Below, piece after piece: positions 14,446-24,225 of a stretch of DNA of 64,000 nt. Every line of letters begins with the position of its first letter. The stretch's first letter is position 1. The position numbers and the translations under genes are program-made. The notes under the pieces were generated by a model. It searched no databases and was not told where the DNA came from. It saw only the letters and a program-made list of their open reading frames with translations. Origin of the DNA: an uncultured Phycicoccus sp. (GTDB lineage Bacteria > Actinomycetota > Actinomycetes > Actinomycetales > Dermatophilaceae); assembly GCF_947495705.1 (NCBI RefSeq), contig NZ_CANLZR010000005.1, positions 124,001-188,000 of the forward strand, given 5' to 3'.

Positions 14446-16610
14446 GCGTGGCCACCGTCGAGGACGGCGGAGAGGTCGTAGGACACCGGCTCGTCGAGCT
14501 GGTCGTAGGTGCAGTCGGCGGGGTCCTTGTCGGGGCGCCACCGGACGAACTGCGCGGTGTGCCGGAACCGCACGCCCTCCATGTGGTCGTAGCGGACCTC
14601 GACGACCCGCTCGGGGCGCAGCGGCACGAACGACAGGTCCTTGCCGGCCGCCCACCGGCTGCCCGCGGCGTTCTGCGGGGTGCGGGTGCCCTCCTCCTGC
14701 TTCGCCCACGCCCACGGATGGTCGTCGAAGTCGGTGACGAGCGGCTGCAGCTCGTCGAACAGCTCCTTGCGGCGGGCCATCGGGAAGGCACCGATGACCC
14801 CGACGGACAGCAGGCTGCCCTCGGCGTCGTGGATGCCGAGCAGCAGCGAGCCGATGGCGTCGGGGCCGGACTTGTGCACCCGGTACCCGGCCACGACGCA
14901 GTCGGCGGTGCGCTCGTGCTTGATCTTGAGCATCGTGCGCTTGTCGGGCTCGTAGGTACCGTCGGCGGGCTTGGCGACGAGGCCGTCGAGGCCGGCCCCC
15001 TCGAACTCGGTGAACCAGCCGCGCGCCACCTCGGGGTCGGTCGTGGCCGGGGTGAGGTGGACGGGCGCCCGGGCGCCGGCCAGGGCCTGCTCGAGCAGTG
15101 CCCTCCGTTCGGCGAACGGCCGGCCGGTGAGGTCGTCGTCGCCGAGCGCGAGCAGGTCGAAGGCCACGAACCGGGCGGGGGTCTCGGCGGCCAGCTTCTT
15201 CACCCGGCTGGCGGCGGGGTGGATGCGCTGGCTCAGCAGCTCGAAGTCGAGCCGGTCCTCCCCCGGGCGGACGACGATGATCTCGCCGTCGACGACGCAC
15301 CGCTCGGGCAGGTTGGCCAGTGCGGCCTCGGCGATCTCGGGGAAGTACCGGGTCATCGGCTTCTCGTTGCGGCTGCCGATCTCGACGCGGTCGCCGGAGC
15401 GGAAGACGATGGAGCGGAAGCCGTCCCACTTGGGCTCGTAGACGACCGCGGTGTCCTGAAGGGCCTTGGCGTCGAGGCCCTTGACGGGCTTGGCGAGCAT
15501 CGGCGCGACCGGCGGGACCACCGGCATCCCCCACTCGGCCCGCGTCGCGGCGTCGCGCTCGGCCTTGGGCGCCATGTACTCCTCGTCGGCCTTGTCCTGG
15601 CGGCGCTTGGACGGCTGGACCCGCGGCGGTTCGCCCGGCATCTTCGGGTAGTCGGGCGGGAAGTTCAGCTCGCCGAGGCCACGCTCCTCGACGTCGCGGT
15701 CCCACAGGGCGATCGCCTGGGCCACGTCGCCCACCGCGTCGTCGATGCCGGCCCAGGCGTCCTCGCGGTCCTCGAGGACGTCGGGCACGGTGAGCACGGT
15801 GAAGTCGCCCGGTGCCACGGTGGCCAGCTCGGCCCAGGTCACCGGCATCGACACCGGCGCGCCCGGCAGCGGCCGGGGGCTGTAGGCGGACGCGATGGTC
15901 CGGTCGCGACAGGCCTGGTTGAAGTCGACGAACACCCGCTCGCCGCGCTCCTCCTTCCACCACGACGACGTGACGAGGTCGGGGAGGCGGCGTTCGAGCT
16001 CGCGGGCCAGGCCGATGACGCCGTGCCGGACGTCGAGGAACTCGTGGGTCGGGGCGATCCGGGCGAAGACGTGCACGCCGCGGTTGCCGCTGGTCTTGGC
16101 CCACGCGGTGAGCCCGTGCTCGCCCATGAGCTCACGCAGGGCCTGCGCGGCCTCGACGGCGTCGGCGAACGTGCGGCCGGGCTGCGGGTCGAGGTCGATG
16201 CGCAGCTCGTCGGGGTTGTCGTTGTCGGCCGTGCGCACCGGCCACGGGTGGAACGTCACGGTGTTCATCTGCACCGCCCACACCGCCGTGGCGACCTCGT
16301 CGACGACGATCTGGTCGTGCCGCCGGCCGCTGGGGTAGCGGCACCGCGTGGTGCGGACCCAGTCGGGCATCCCCTTGGGCGGGTTCTTCTGGTAGAACTC
16401 CTCCCCCTCGATGCCCTCGGGGAAGCGCTGGAGCGTCACGGGCCGGTCGCCGATGTGGCGGACGAGGACGTCCCCGACCGCCATGACGTAGCCGGCGAGG
16501 TCGCCCTTGGTGATGCCGACGTCGGGCCACATCACCCGGTCGGGGCTGCTGAGGCGGACCTCGCGGACCCCGTCCGGACCATCGACCTCGACGATCTGCG
16601 CATCGGCCAT
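14442..16610 (-). CDS. ligD: Fused LigD-type polymerase and ATP-dependent DNA ligase (POL-LIG)
   Basis: This 722-residue protein joins two modules. The N-terminal 300 residues are an archaeo-eukaryotic primase-like polymerase with catalytic IDLDPQ, SGNRGVHVF and RVFVDFNQ. Residues about 370-720 are a nucleotidyltransferase ligase with motif I EPKWDGFR, motif III VDGEII, IIIa FVAFDLLALG, IV DGLVAK and V KIKHER, plus an OB-fold tail with EVRYDHMEGVRFRH. The phosphoesterase module of Mycobacterium LigD is absent, and the ligase half looks closer to LigC. No Ku gene is in the window. TAGGCT lies 7 nt before ATG 16610. Confidence 0.9.
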   Translation of the reverse strand: MADAQIVEVDGPDGVREVRLSSPDRVMWPDVGITKGDLAGYVMAVGDVLVRHIGDRPVTLQRFPEGIEGEEFYQKNPPKGMPDWVRTTRCRYPSGRRHDQIVVDEVATAVWAVQMNTVTFHPWPVRTADNDNPDELRIDLDPQPGRTFADAVEAAQALRELMGEHGLTAWAKTSGNRGVHVFARIAPTHEFLDVRHGVIGLARELERRLPDLVTSSWWKEERGERVFVDFNQACRDRTIASAYSPRPLPGAPVSMPVTWAELATVAPGDFTVLTVPDVLEDREDAWAGIDDAVGDVAQAIALWDRDVEERGLGELNFPPDYPKMPGEPPRVQPSKRRQDKADEEYMAPKAERDAATRAEWGMPVVPPVAPMLAKPVKGLDAKALQDTAVVYEPKWDGFRSIVFRSGDRVEIGSRNEKPMTRYFPEIAEAALANLPERCVVDGEIIVVRPGEDRLDFELLSQRIHPAASRVKKLAAETPARFVAFDLLALGDDDLTGRPFAERRALLEQALAGARAPVHLTPATTDPEVARGWFTEFEGAGLDGLVAKPADGTYEPDKRTMLKIKHERTADCVVAGYRVHKSGPDAIGSLLLGIHDAEGSLLSVGVIGAFPMARRKELFDELQPLVTDFDDHPWAWAKQEEGTRTPQNAAGSRWAAGKDLSFVPLRPERVVEVRYDHMEGVRFRHTAQFVRWRPDKDPADCTYDQLDEPVSYDLSAVLDGGHA

Positions 16611-16719
16611 GGACCGGAGCCTAACGAGCGACGCCGACGCGGGGGTTCGCGCACCTCACGAGGTTCTGTCGGCGCGGGCCGGCGGGAACCATCCGGGGGC
16701 GCCCGGTGTTGCCCAGTGC

Positions 16720-17154
16720 ATGACGATGAAGCCGACCGGCAGCGAGTACAGCGTCCGCAAGTCCGAGAGCGAGTGGCGCGAGGCGCTCTCGCCCGCCGAG
16801 TACCAGGTGCTCCGCCAGGCCGGCACCGAGCGCCCGTTCACCGGGGAGTACACCGACACCACGACCACCGGGGTGTACTCGTGCCGTGCCTGCGGCGCCG
16901 AGCTGTTCCGGTCCGACACCAAGTTCGAGAGCCACTGCGGCTGGCCGTCGTTCTTCAGCCCGCTCGCCGGCGAGGCGGTCGAGCTCATCGAGGACCGCTC
17001 GCTCGGCATGGCCCGGGTCGAGGTCCGGTGCGCGGCCTGCGGCAGCCACCTCGGTCACGTCTTCGAGGGCGAGGGCTACGACACCCCCACCGACCAGCGC
17101 TACTGCATCAACTCGATCAGCCTCACTCTCACCCCCACCGACTCCCCCACCTGA
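16720..17154 (+). CDS. msrB: Peptide-methionine (R)-S-oxide reductase
   Basis: A 144-residue MsrB. Two zinc CxxC pairs are visible (CRAC and CAAC), with GWPSFFSPL, GSHLGHVFEG and the catalytic Cys in RYCINSISL. It repairs oxidised methionine with thioredoxin as reductant. ATG 16720 or the ATG at 16726 could be the start; no good ribosome binding site precedes either. It is the left end of the conserved msrB-hemQ-hemY-hemE block. Confidence 0.93.
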   Translation: MTMKPTGSEYSVRKSESEWREALSPAEYQVLRQAGTERPFTGEYTDTTTTGVYSCRACGAELFRSDTKFESHCGWPSFFSPLAGEAVELIEDRSLGMARVEVRCAACGSHLGHVFEGEGYDTPTDQRYCINSISLTLTPTDSPT

Positions 17155-17179
17155 CCCGCCCCGCCTCCTCCCGCGCCGC

Positions 17180-17199
17180 TTTCTCGGGTGACCCGAGAA
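17180..17199. repeat. Palindrome TTTCTCGGGTGACCCGAGAA, left copy
   Basis: Nine-base arms around one central base, between the converging msrB and DUF559-like genes. A half copy, CCTTCTCGGGGGAAG, lies at 17221-17235. A near-identical palindrome lies on the far side of the DUF559-like gene (18377-18397). It may serve as a two-way terminator. Confidence 0.6.
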
Positions 17200-17282
17200 C
17201 GCCGCACTTCCCCCGGCAAGCCTTCTCGGGGGAAGTGACCGGTAACCGGGTGAGGTGGCGGATGCCGGGGCCGGGACGGCTG

Positions 17283-18218
17283 TCAGCCGGTCGGGGGTAG
17301 CCCGCTGGACACGGTGCACGCCCTGGCCCGGGCTGCGTGCAGCCGGGCGGTCAGCCCGACGGGCCGGTCGAAGTCGCTCCAGACGACACGCTCGAAGACG
17401 TAGCCCTGTCGCCGGACCCGGTCCTCACGCAGCTTCTCGCGCCACAACGCCTCCGGGTCCGAGGCGTACTTGACCCGGCCGTCGAACTCGAGAAGCAGGT
17501 TCGTGCCCTCGACCCCCAGGTCGGCGTAGGCGAACACGCCGGACTCGTCGGCGACCGGGACCTGGGACACGACGGACCACCCCATCGCGCGCACGAACAG
17601 CCGGAGACGGGTCTCGCCGACCGACTCGGCCCTCCCGTCGACAAAGGCCAGCATGGTGCGCACGCGCCCGGCCTCGGGCCACCGCCGGACCACGGCGGCC
17701 GCCGCCTCGATCTCCGCGCGGGTGGTCAGCCGATGGTGCAGGGCGTGGTCCGCCGCGACGACGGCTGGGACGTGCCCGTGGTCGAGTGCCGTCTGGACGA
17801 GGGCGCCGGCCACCGCGGCTGACGACCCGACCGCGCCGGGACACGGCCTGACAACGGGGTGCAGCGCCCGGATCCGACAGAGCCCGGTGAGGATCTCCCG
17901 GTGCACGGGCCTGACGATGTCGGCCCGGGCGAGATCGGCACCGAAGGTCGGGACCGTCCGCAGCGCCAGGGTGGAGACGCCGGCCGGTGCGGCGTCGGGG
18001 TACAGCGTCAGAGCGCCCCGGGTGCGCACCGCCAGCCGCGCGTCGTCGTGCTCGGGCCAGTCGGCGGCGAGGACGTAGACCGAGCGGGCCAGCGACACCA
18101 CCTGCCGGTCCCGGCACAGCCGGGTCAGGGCGCGATCGCCCACCCCCACGCGCCTGGCCTGAGCGGTGGTGAACAGCCCGCCCTGCTGCTGGGCCACGAG
18201 GTGGAGTGCCGGTTCCAT
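17283..18218 (-). CDS. AbiEi-like antitoxin N-terminal domain with DUF559-type nuclease C-terminal domain
   Basis: This 311-residue protein begins with a winged-helix segment QQQGGLFTTAQARRVGVGD followed by VSLARSVYVL, as in AbiEi-family type IV antitoxins. It ends with a Vsr-like endonuclease fold: SVGETRLRLFVRAMG, ADLGVEGTNLLLEFDGRVKY and WREKLREDRVRRQGYVFERV. Such proteins are abundant and very variable in Micrococcales; their role (defence, or orphan antitoxin) is unknown. No toxin gene is adjacent. The gene interrupts a conserved block and is flanked by related palindromes. Confidence 0.7.
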   Translation of the reverse strand: MEPALHLVAQQQGGLFTTAQARRVGVGDRALTRLCRDRQVVSLARSVYVLAADWPEHDDARLAVRTRGALTLYPDAAPAGVSTLALRTVPTFGADLARADIVRPVHREILTGLCRIRALHPVVRPCPGAVGSSAAVAGALVQTALDHGHVPAVVAADHALHHRLTTRAEIEAAAAVVRRWPEAGRVRTMLAFVDGRAESVGETRLRLFVRAMGWSVVSQVPVADESGVFAYADLGVEGTNLLLEFDGRVKYASDPEALWREKLREDRVRRQGYVFERVVWSDFDRPVGLTARLHAARARACTVSSGLPPTG

Positions 18219-18376
18219 CCGTGCAGACGAGCACACGTCGGAGGCGACCCCAAGGGCCGCAGCGTTTCCTGTGGACGAGCGTCGGCGGCGGGCGGCGCCT
18301 GTGGACGACGCCCCCGGGTCACGTCCCCCGGGTTCCCCGCACCTCACCCCGGAAGGCTTCTCGGGTGAGGCGCGGG

Positions 18377-18397
18377 TTTCTCGGGTCACCCGATAAA
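18377..18397. repeat. Palindrome TTTCTCGGGTCACCCGATAAA, right copy
   Basis: Related to the palindrome at 17180-17199, with one arm mismatch and a different centre base. A half copy, GGCTTCTCGGGTGAGG, lies just left at about 18355-18370. It sits after the hemQ stop on the minus strand, so it may act as the hemQ terminator. Confidence 0.55.
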
Positions 18398-18414
18398 GCC
18401 GCAGCCCCCGGGGG

Positions 18415-19140
18415 TCAGCGGAGGCGGGTGAGCAGGTCGCGGACCTCGACGCGGGGCCCGGTGTAGAAGGGGACCTCCTCGCGGACGTGCCGGCGCGCCT
18501 GGGACGCGCGCAGTTCGCGCATGAGGTCGACGATGCGGTGCAGCTCCTCGGCCTCGAACGCGAGGATCCACTCGTAGTCGTTGAGCGCGAACGAGGCGAT
18601 GGTGTTGGCCCGCACGTCGGGGTACTCCCGCGCCATCTTCCCGTGCTCGACGAGCATGTCGCGGCGCTCGGTGTCGCCGAGCAGGTACCAGTCGTAGGAC
18701 CGGACGAACGGGTAAACGCACACGTACGCGCCGGGGTCCTCGTCGGCCATGAACGCCGGGATGTGGCTCTTGTTGAACTCCGCCGGCCGGTGCAGGGCGG
18801 CCACCGACCAGACGGGGTCGAGCGCCTGCCCCAGCTCGGTGCGCAGCAGCCGGTGGTACGCGTCCTGCAGCGCCTCGATGGTCGCGGCGTGCCACCACAC
18901 CATGAGGTCGGCGTCGGCGCGCAGCCCAGCGACGTCGTAGGTCCCGCGGACGACGACGCCCTCGGCCTCGAGGTCGGCGAAGAGGGCCTCGACCTCGTCG
19001 GCGACGGCCCCTCGGTCGGCGTCGCCGAGCGGCTCGGCGAGGGCGAAGACCGACCACATCGCGTACCGGATCGTGTCGTTGATCTCGCGGATGCGGGCGG
19101 CGCCGGGCTTGGCGGGGGCGGGGCGGCTCGGGGTGCTCAT
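18415..19140 (-). CDS. hemQ: Coproheme decarboxylase
   Basis: The 241-residue protein belongs to the chlorite-dismutase-like fold. Landmarks are [62 protein letters not shown] (with the conserved Tyr) and [11 protein letters not shown]. It converts coproheme to haem b using peroxide, the last step of the coproporphyrin route in Gram-positive bacteria. ATG 19140 overlaps the hemY stop as ATGA and has GAGGAG upstream. Confidence 0.93.
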   Translation of the reverse strand: MSTPSRPAPAKPGAARIREINDTIRYAMWSVFALAEPLGDADRGAVADEVEALFADLEAEGVVVRGTYDVAGLRADADLMVWWHAATIEALQDAYHRLLRTELGQALDPVWSVAALHRPAEFNKSHIPAFMADEDPGAYVCVYPFVRSYDWYLLGDTERRDMLVEHGKMAREYPDVRANTIASFALNDYEWILAFEAEELHRIVDLMRELRASQARRHVREEVPFYTGPRVEVRDLLTRLR

Positions 19141-20579
19141 CGGCTGTCTCCTCGGGATGGGGTGGTGCGGCTCAGGTGGTCGACGACGCCGCGCGCGGCC
19201 CGTGCGGCCGACGCCACGACGGCGGGGATGCCCACGCCGTCGTAGGTGGCGCCGGCGACCTCGACGCCGGGGAGGCGCTCGACGTCGGCCCGGACGCCGG
19301 CGACGCGGTCGACGTGGCCCACGTCGTACTGGGGCAGGGCGCCGCCCCAGCGCTGGACGTGGTGGTCGACGACGGGCGGCAGGGGCGCCCCCAGGGCCTC
19401 GCCGACCTCGGCGACGGCGAGGGCCACGAGGTCGGCGTCGTCGCGCTGGAGGACGGCCTCCTCGCCGGCGCGGCCGAGCGAGGCGCGCAGATGGGCCACG
19501 TCCGGAGACAGGGCGCCGACCCACTCCCACTTGGCGAACGAGAAGGTCGCGGCCTTGATGGAGCGCCCGTCCGCGGGCGGGACGAGGAAGCCCGAGCCCG
19601 GCAGGTGCCCGAGGCCGTCCCGCCGCACCGCCATCGTCACGACGGCCATCGACGCCGTCGCGACGTCGCCGAGGGCGCGCGCGGCGGACGGCGCGAGGTC
19701 CCGCAGCAGGCGGGACGCCGGTGCCGGCGGCAGCGCGAGCACCACGGCGTCGGCGTCGACGGTCGTCGGGTCGGCGGCGGACCCGACGACGAGCCGCCAC
19801 CGCGACCCGGCGCGCTCGACCCCGCGGACGACGGCCCCGGTGCGCAGCCGGGCCCCTCGGGCGCGGAGCATCTCCTCGGCGAGCTCGGGGAGCAGGCCCA
19901 GCCCACCGCGCACGCCGGCGAAGGCCGGCCGGCGTGAGCCGTCGGGGCCGGGTGCCCGCTCGGGCGCGCCCTCGAGCAGGCTCCGCCCGGCGACGGCCCG
20001 CTCCCACAGCGCCGGCATCGTGGCCCGAAGCGACAGCCGGTCGGCGTGCCCCGCGTAGACACCCCCGAGCAGCGGCTCGACGAGGCGGTCGACGACGGCC
20101 CGGCCGAGCCGCGCCCCGACGTACTCCCCCACCGCGACGTCCTGGGTGAGCGCCCCGCCCGGCCAGGGCTGCTCGGCCGACGCCCGCTCCACCTCGGCCG
20201 GCTCGAGCACTCCGAGCGCGCCGGCGGGGTCGGTGGGGACCCCCATCAGAGTCGCGGCGGGCAGCGGGTGCAGCGCGCCCCGGCTCCAGACCCGCGCCGC
20301 GGTCGTGGCCGGCGTGACGAGCCGCTCCCCCGCACCGAGCCGCTCGACGAGGCCGACCCCCTCGGGCCGCACGGCGAGCATCGACTCGGCGCCGACGTCG
20401 ACGCGGTGCCCGCCCACGGCCTCGAGCCGCAGCTTCCCGCCGACGCGGTCACCGGCCTCGAGGACCGTGACCTCCGCGTCGGGCAGGGCGTCGCAGACCT
20501 CCAGGGCGGCGACGAGCCCGGCGATGCCACCCCCGACGACGACGACGCGTGGCCGCGTCGTGACGGGGGCCTCGGGCAT
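19137..20579 (-). CDS. hemY: Coproporphyrinogen III oxidase (HemY/CgoX type)
   Basis: A 480-residue FAD enzyme. It has the dinucleotide fold [14 protein letters not shown] at the N terminus, [11 protein letters not shown], a DVGAESML segment, and a C-terminal FAD contact [11 protein letters not shown]. It oxidises coproporphyrinogen to coproporphyrin in the pathway completed by HemH and HemQ. It overlaps hemQ by 4 bp and is divergent from the DUF4349 lipoprotein gene. Confidence 0.9.
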   Translation of the reverse strand: MPEAPVTTRPRVVVVGGGIAGLVAALEVCDALPDAEVTVLEAGDRVGGKLRLEAVGGHRVDVGAESMLAVRPEGVGLVERLGAGERLVTPATTAARVWSRGALHPLPAATLMGVPTDPAGALGVLEPAEVERASAEQPWPGGALTQDVAVGEYVGARLGRAVVDRLVEPLLGGVYAGHADRLSLRATMPALWERAVAGRSLLEGAPERAPGPDGSRRPAFAGVRGGLGLLPELAEEMLRARGARLRTGAVVRGVERAGSRWRLVVGSAADPTTVDADAVVLALPPAPASRLLRDLAPSAARALGDVATASMAVVTMAVRRDGLGHLPGSGFLVPPADGRSIKAATFSFAKWEWVGALSPDVAHLRASLGRAGEEAVLQRDDADLVALAVAEVGEALGAPLPPVVDHHVQRWGGALPQYDVGHVDRVAGVRADVERLPGVEVAGATYDGVGIPAVVASAARAARGVVDHLSRTTPSRGDSR

Positions 20580-20742
20580 GCCCTCAGCGTCTCACGCAGT
20601 AGCGCCGCCGCCGGAACCGGGCCGAGCGCCCGGGCCGGGACGACCGCCGTCACACCGTGACCGGATCGAGACCGACGACCGGGAACCCGGCCCCCCGGTG
20701 CGTGCGCCCTACCGAGGACCGCCACCCGACGAAGGAGTCCTC

Positions 20743-21726
20743 GTGCGACCGCTCTCCCGCCCCCCGTCCCGCCCCTCCCGACTCGCGGCCGTCGCCCTGG
20801 CCGGCACGCTCGCCCTCGGCCTCGCGGCCTGCAGCGCCGGTGACGACTCCGGCGCAAGCGTGGGCGGGGCCGCCGACCTCGCCACCCAGTCCGACGGTGC
20901 CGTGCGTGAGGAGGCGGCGGGCGCTCCCGCGCCGGGCGCCGTGGCCCCGGACAAGGCACAGAGCACGACGACCGTCATCTCGGCGATCACCGACCGCAAG
21001 CTCGCCCGCCGCGCCGACGTCTCGCTGCGCGTCGAGGACGTCACCGCCGCGGCGTCCCGGCTGCGGGCCATCGCCTCCGCGGCCGGCGGTCTCGTCGTCG
21101 CCGAGGAGGTCTCGAGCGACCCGGACGAGGGCCCGGTCCCGCTCGGCGGCGCCGTCACCAGTCCCAGCGGCTGGGGCTCGGTCACCATCTCCGTGCCCGT
21201 CGAGCGGCTCGACGCCACACTCGACGAGGTCGCCGAGGTCGGGACCGTCCTGTCCCGGCGCACCGGGACCAGTGACGTCACCGGTCAGTACGTCGACACC
21301 GCCTCTCGGGTGGAGTCGCTCAAGGCGAGCGTCGAGCGGGTGCGGGCCCTGATGAGCCGGGCGACCAAGCTCGCCGACATCGTGACCCTCGAGTCCGAGC
21401 TGTCCCGCCGCCAGGCCGACCTCGAGTCGATGCAGCAGCAGCTGGCCGCGCTCGAGGACCGGGTCGCGCTGGCGCCGATCTCGGTCACTCTCAGCACCAC
21501 CGGTGAGACCCCGCCCACCACGGAGGACCCGACCGGCTTCCTCGCCGGGCTGGCCGCGGGCTGGGCGGCCTTCACGACCTCGGTGCGGCTGCTGCTCACC
21601 CTGCTCGGGGCGCTCCTGCCGTTCGCGGTGGCCACGGCGGCCGTCGTCGTCCCGCTCGTCGTGTGGTGGCGGCGGCGGACCCGCCCCGTCATGGCGGCGA
21701 CTCCGCCGTCGGCCCCGACCGCCTGA
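20743..21726 (+). CDS. DUF4349 lipoprotein with coiled coil and C-terminal anchor
   Basis: This 327-residue protein starts with a lipoprotein signal ending LGLAAC (lipobox). An extracellular part follows with DVSLRVEDVTAAASRLRAIA, TISVPVERLDATLDEV and a coiled coil around LESELSRRQADLESMQQQLA, and a membrane helix near residues 275-310 with a short basic tail. This is the DUF4349 layout. Family function is unknown. GAAGGAG lies 5 nt before GTG 20743, which fixes the start. It is inserted between the haem genes. Confidence 0.85.
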   Translation: MRPLSRPPSRPSRLAAVALAGTLALGLAACSAGDDSGASVGGAADLATQSDGAVREEAAGAPAPGAVAPDKAQSTTTVISAITDRKLARRADVSLRVEDVTAAASRLRAIASAAGGLVVAEEVSSDPDEGPVPLGGAVTSPSGWGSVTISVPVERLDATLDEVAEVGTVLSRRTGTSDVTGQYVDTASRVESLKASVERVRALMSRATKLADIVTLESELSRRQADLESMQQQLAALEDRVALAPISVTLSTTGETPPTTEDPTGFLAGLAAGWAAFTTSVRLLLTLLGALLPFAVATAAVVVPLVVWWRRRTRPVMAATPPSAPTA

Positions 21727-21727
21727 G

Positions 21728-22225
21728 TCAGGCCGTGTCGGCGTCCTGCGCGAGCACCTGCTCGCGCAGGATGTCGGCGTGACCGGCGTGCTGGGCCAGC
21801 TCGCGGATCACGTGGAGGTACACCCAGCGCAGCGGCAGGGGCCCGCGGCTGTTCCCGCGGACGAGGTCGTCGAGGTCGAGGTCGGCCACGGTCCGGCGGG
21901 ACGCCTCGCAGGCGGCGTGGTGGGCCGCCTGCACCGACGCGACGGTGTCGTCGGCGGTGAGGGCGAAGGACTCGTCGACGGTCGCCGGCAGCCCGACCTC
22001 GGCACGGCTGCGGCATGTGACGGCGATGTCGAACCACACCTGCTCGACGAAGGTCGCGTGCTTGACGAGACCGAGCAGCGTCGTCAGCGACGGGACGAGA
22101 CGCCGGCGGGCCTGCTCCTCGGTCAGCCCGTCGAGGCAGGCGCGGAGCTCGGCCCGGTGCTCGTCGAGGAACGCGTCGAGCATCGGCCGCTCGGCGGCGT
22201 GGTGGACGGCCGGGTCGTCGGTCAT
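21728..22225 (-). CDS. DinB-family protein (DUF664)
   Basis: A 165-residue four-helix-bundle protein with the metal-binding pattern of DinB/YfiT-like proteins: His in [13 protein letters not shown] and HxxxH in [15 protein letters not shown]. Family members are often thiol-dependent transferases (mycothiol or bacillithiol), but this one is not assigned. The ATG overlaps the hemE stop as ATGA, so expression is tied to hemE. A link to haem or thiol stress is inference. Confidence 0.8.
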   Translation of the reverse strand: MTDDPAVHHAAERPMLDAFLDEHRAELRACLDGLTEEQARRRLVPSLTTLLGLVKHATFVEQVWFDIAVTCRSRAEVGLPATVDESFALTADDTVASVQAAHHAACEASRRTVADLDLDDLVRGNSRGPLPLRWVYLHVIRELAQHAGHADILREQVLAQDADTA

Positions 22226-23280
22226 CGGGCGGAGGCCTCGTGCACGAGCTCGACGACGCGGGTGAGCACGTCGGGGTCGGTGGCGGGGAGCACGCCGTGG
22301 CCGAGGTTGAAGATGTGCCCGGGGGCGGCGCGGCCCTCCTCGACGATCTCGCGGACGCGCCGCTCGAGAGCCTCCCAGGGCGCGAACAGCAGCGCCGGGT
22401 CGAGGTTGCCCTGCAGCGGCCACCGCCCGCCGGTGCGGTCGAGGGCGTCGGTGAGCGAGACGCGGTAGTCGACCCCGACGACGTCGGCCCCGGCCTCGCC
22501 CATCAGGGTCAGCAGCTCGCCGGTGCCGACGCCGAAGTGGATGCGGGGCACGTCGAGGTCCGCGACGGCGGCGAGCGCGGTGGCGGAGTGCTGCTGGACG
22601 AAGCGTATGTAGTCGGCGCGGCTCAGCACCCCGGCCCAGGAGTCGAAGAGCTGGACGACGGACGCACCCGCCTCGGCTTGCACCCGCAGGAACGCGCCCG
22701 AGATCTGGGCGAGCCGGGCGCACAGGTCGTGCCAGAGCGCCGGGTCGCCGTGCATGAGCGCCTTGGTGTGCTCGTGGTTCTTCGACGGGCCCCCCTCGAC
22801 GAGGTAGGAGGCGAGGGTGAACGGTGCCCCCGCGAAGCCGATGAGCGGCGTCGGCCCGAGCTCGGCGACGAGCATCCGCACCGACTCGGTGATGTCGGGG
22901 ACGTCGGCGGCGTCGAGGGCGCGGATCCGCTCGACGTCGGCCCGGGTGCGCACCGGCTGGGCCACCACGGGCCCGACGCCGGGGACGATGTCGAGGTCGA
23001 CACCCACAGCGGCGAGCGGGACGACGATGTCGGAGAAGAAGATCGCGGCGTCGACCCCGTGCCTGCGCACCGGCTGGAGGGTGATCTCGGTGACGAGGTC
23101 GGGGCGTCGACAGGACTCGAGCATCCCCACCCCCTCCCGCACGGCGCGGTACTCGGGCAGGGACCGGCCGGCCTGCCGCATGAACCACACCGGGGTGTGC
23201 GGCACGTCGAGGCCGCGCGCGGCGCGCACGAGCGGGGAGTCGGGCACGGGAGCGGCGGCCGGGGCCTGCGAGGTCGTCAC
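22222..23280 (-). CDS. hemE: Uroporphyrinogen decarboxylase
   Basis: The 352-residue protein shows the two UroD signatures, [16 protein letters not shown] near the N terminus and [17 protein letters not shown] in the middle, plus FFSDIVVPL and [13 protein letters not shown]. It decarboxylates uroporphyrinogen III to coproporphyrinogen III. GTG 23280 is chosen (GAGGA about 9 nt upstream); an ATG at 23298 would add six residues. It heads the hemE-DinB pair. Confidence 0.95.
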   Translation of the reverse strand: MTTSQAPAAAPVPDSPLVRAARGLDVPHTPVWFMRQAGRSLPEYRAVREGVGMLESCRRPDLVTEITLQPVRRHGVDAAIFFSDIVVPLAAVGVDLDIVPGVGPVVAQPVRTRADVERIRALDAADVPDITESVRMLVAELGPTPLIGFAGAPFTLASYLVEGGPSKNHEHTKALMHGDPALWHDLCARLAQISGAFLRVQAEAGASVVQLFDSWAGVLSRADYIRFVQQHSATALAAVADLDVPRIHFGVGTGELLTLMGEAGADVVGVDYRVSLTDALDRTGGRWPLQGNLDPALLFAPWEALERRVREIVEEGRAAPGHIFNLGHGVLPATDPDVLTRVVELVHEASAR

Positions 23281-23320
23281 GAGCCGACATCCTCGCATCC
23301 GGGGCGGCCCGGGCTCGACG

Positions 23321-24145
23321 TCAGAGGGCGATGAGCACGGCTCCGCCCACCGCGAGGACGACCCCCACCTGCTGGATGCGCCGGAGCCGCTCGTCGAGGA
23401 CGATGCGGGCGAGCACGGCGGTGACGACGGGGTAGAGCGAGCCGAGGACCGAGGCGATGCTCACCGCACCCCGCGACGACGCGACCGCGAAGAGCGCGTT
23501 GGCCGCGAGGTCACCGCACCCGATGACGAGGAGCAGCGGGGTCTCGCCGGCCCGCACCCCACCGACCGAGCGCACGAGGAGGGCGACGCAGAGCAGCACC
23601 GTCACCGAGGTGACGCGCATCCCCCACAGCGTCATCAGGGTCGACTCCCGGGCGCCCCGGTCGAGGAGGTAGAGGGCGAACCCGAACCCGACCGCGGCAC
23701 CCGCGGCCAGCAGCACCGGCCGCGCCGACAGCCCGACGGCGAGCTCGGGACCGGAGGCGAGGGTCACCCCGAGGATCGCGACGAGCATCCCGGCCCAGGC
23801 GAGGGCCGGAGGCCGCTCCCCACCGAGCACGCCGAGCGCCACCGGGATGACGACGCCGAGGCCGGCGATCGGGGCGATGACCCCCATCGTCCCGCGGGAC
23901 AGCGCCGTGTAGAAGCAGACCAGGCCGAAGAGCCCGGCGAGGCCGGCGCCCGCCGCCCAGAGGACCCACGCGGTGCCTGAGCCCGCCGGGCCCCGGACGA
24001 GGATGATGGCGGTGAGGACGAGCAGCGCCAGCCCCTGGGTCCACCCGACGACGGCGACGGGATGACGGCGCCGGGAGGCCATCCCGGCGAGGAAGTCCGC
24101 GGCACCCCAGGCCGCCGACGACCCGAGGGCCAGGATGCTGAGCAC
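23321..24145 (-). CDS. EamA/DMT family transporter
   Basis: A 274-residue, ten-helix membrane protein made of two EamA repeats; each repeat ends with a typical hairpin ([17 protein letters not shown] and [21 protein letters not shown]). Substrates of this family are usually amino acids or metabolites and cannot be read from sequence. GTG 24145 is preferred because the segment from there begins with the first helix. Confidence 0.85.
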   Translation of the reverse strand: MLSILALGSSAAWGAADFLAGMASRRRHPVAVVGWTQGLALLVLTAIILVRGPAGSGTAWVLWAAGAGLAGLFGLVCFYTALSRGTMGVIAPIAGLGVVIPVALGVLGGERPPALAWAGMLVAILGVTLASGPELAVGLSARPVLLAAGAAVGFGFALYLLDRGARESTLMTLWGMRVTSVTVLLCVALLVRSVGGVRAGETPLLLVIGCGDLAANALFAVASSRGAVSIASVLGSLYPVVTAVLARIVLDERLRRIQQVGVVLAVGGAVLIAL

Positions 24146-24225
24146 CGCGGCAGCGTATCCGCCGTCCGGCCCGAGTCGGCGTGGCCTCACCCGCGGGGCG
24201 CCGGGATCGGCTTACATTGCTGCAC

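Noticed and set aside
17283-18218. Complete type IV toxin-antitoxin pair
   Set aside because: Only the AbiEi-like N-terminal domain is present, fused to a nuclease-like domain; no AbiEii-type toxin gene lies on either side.
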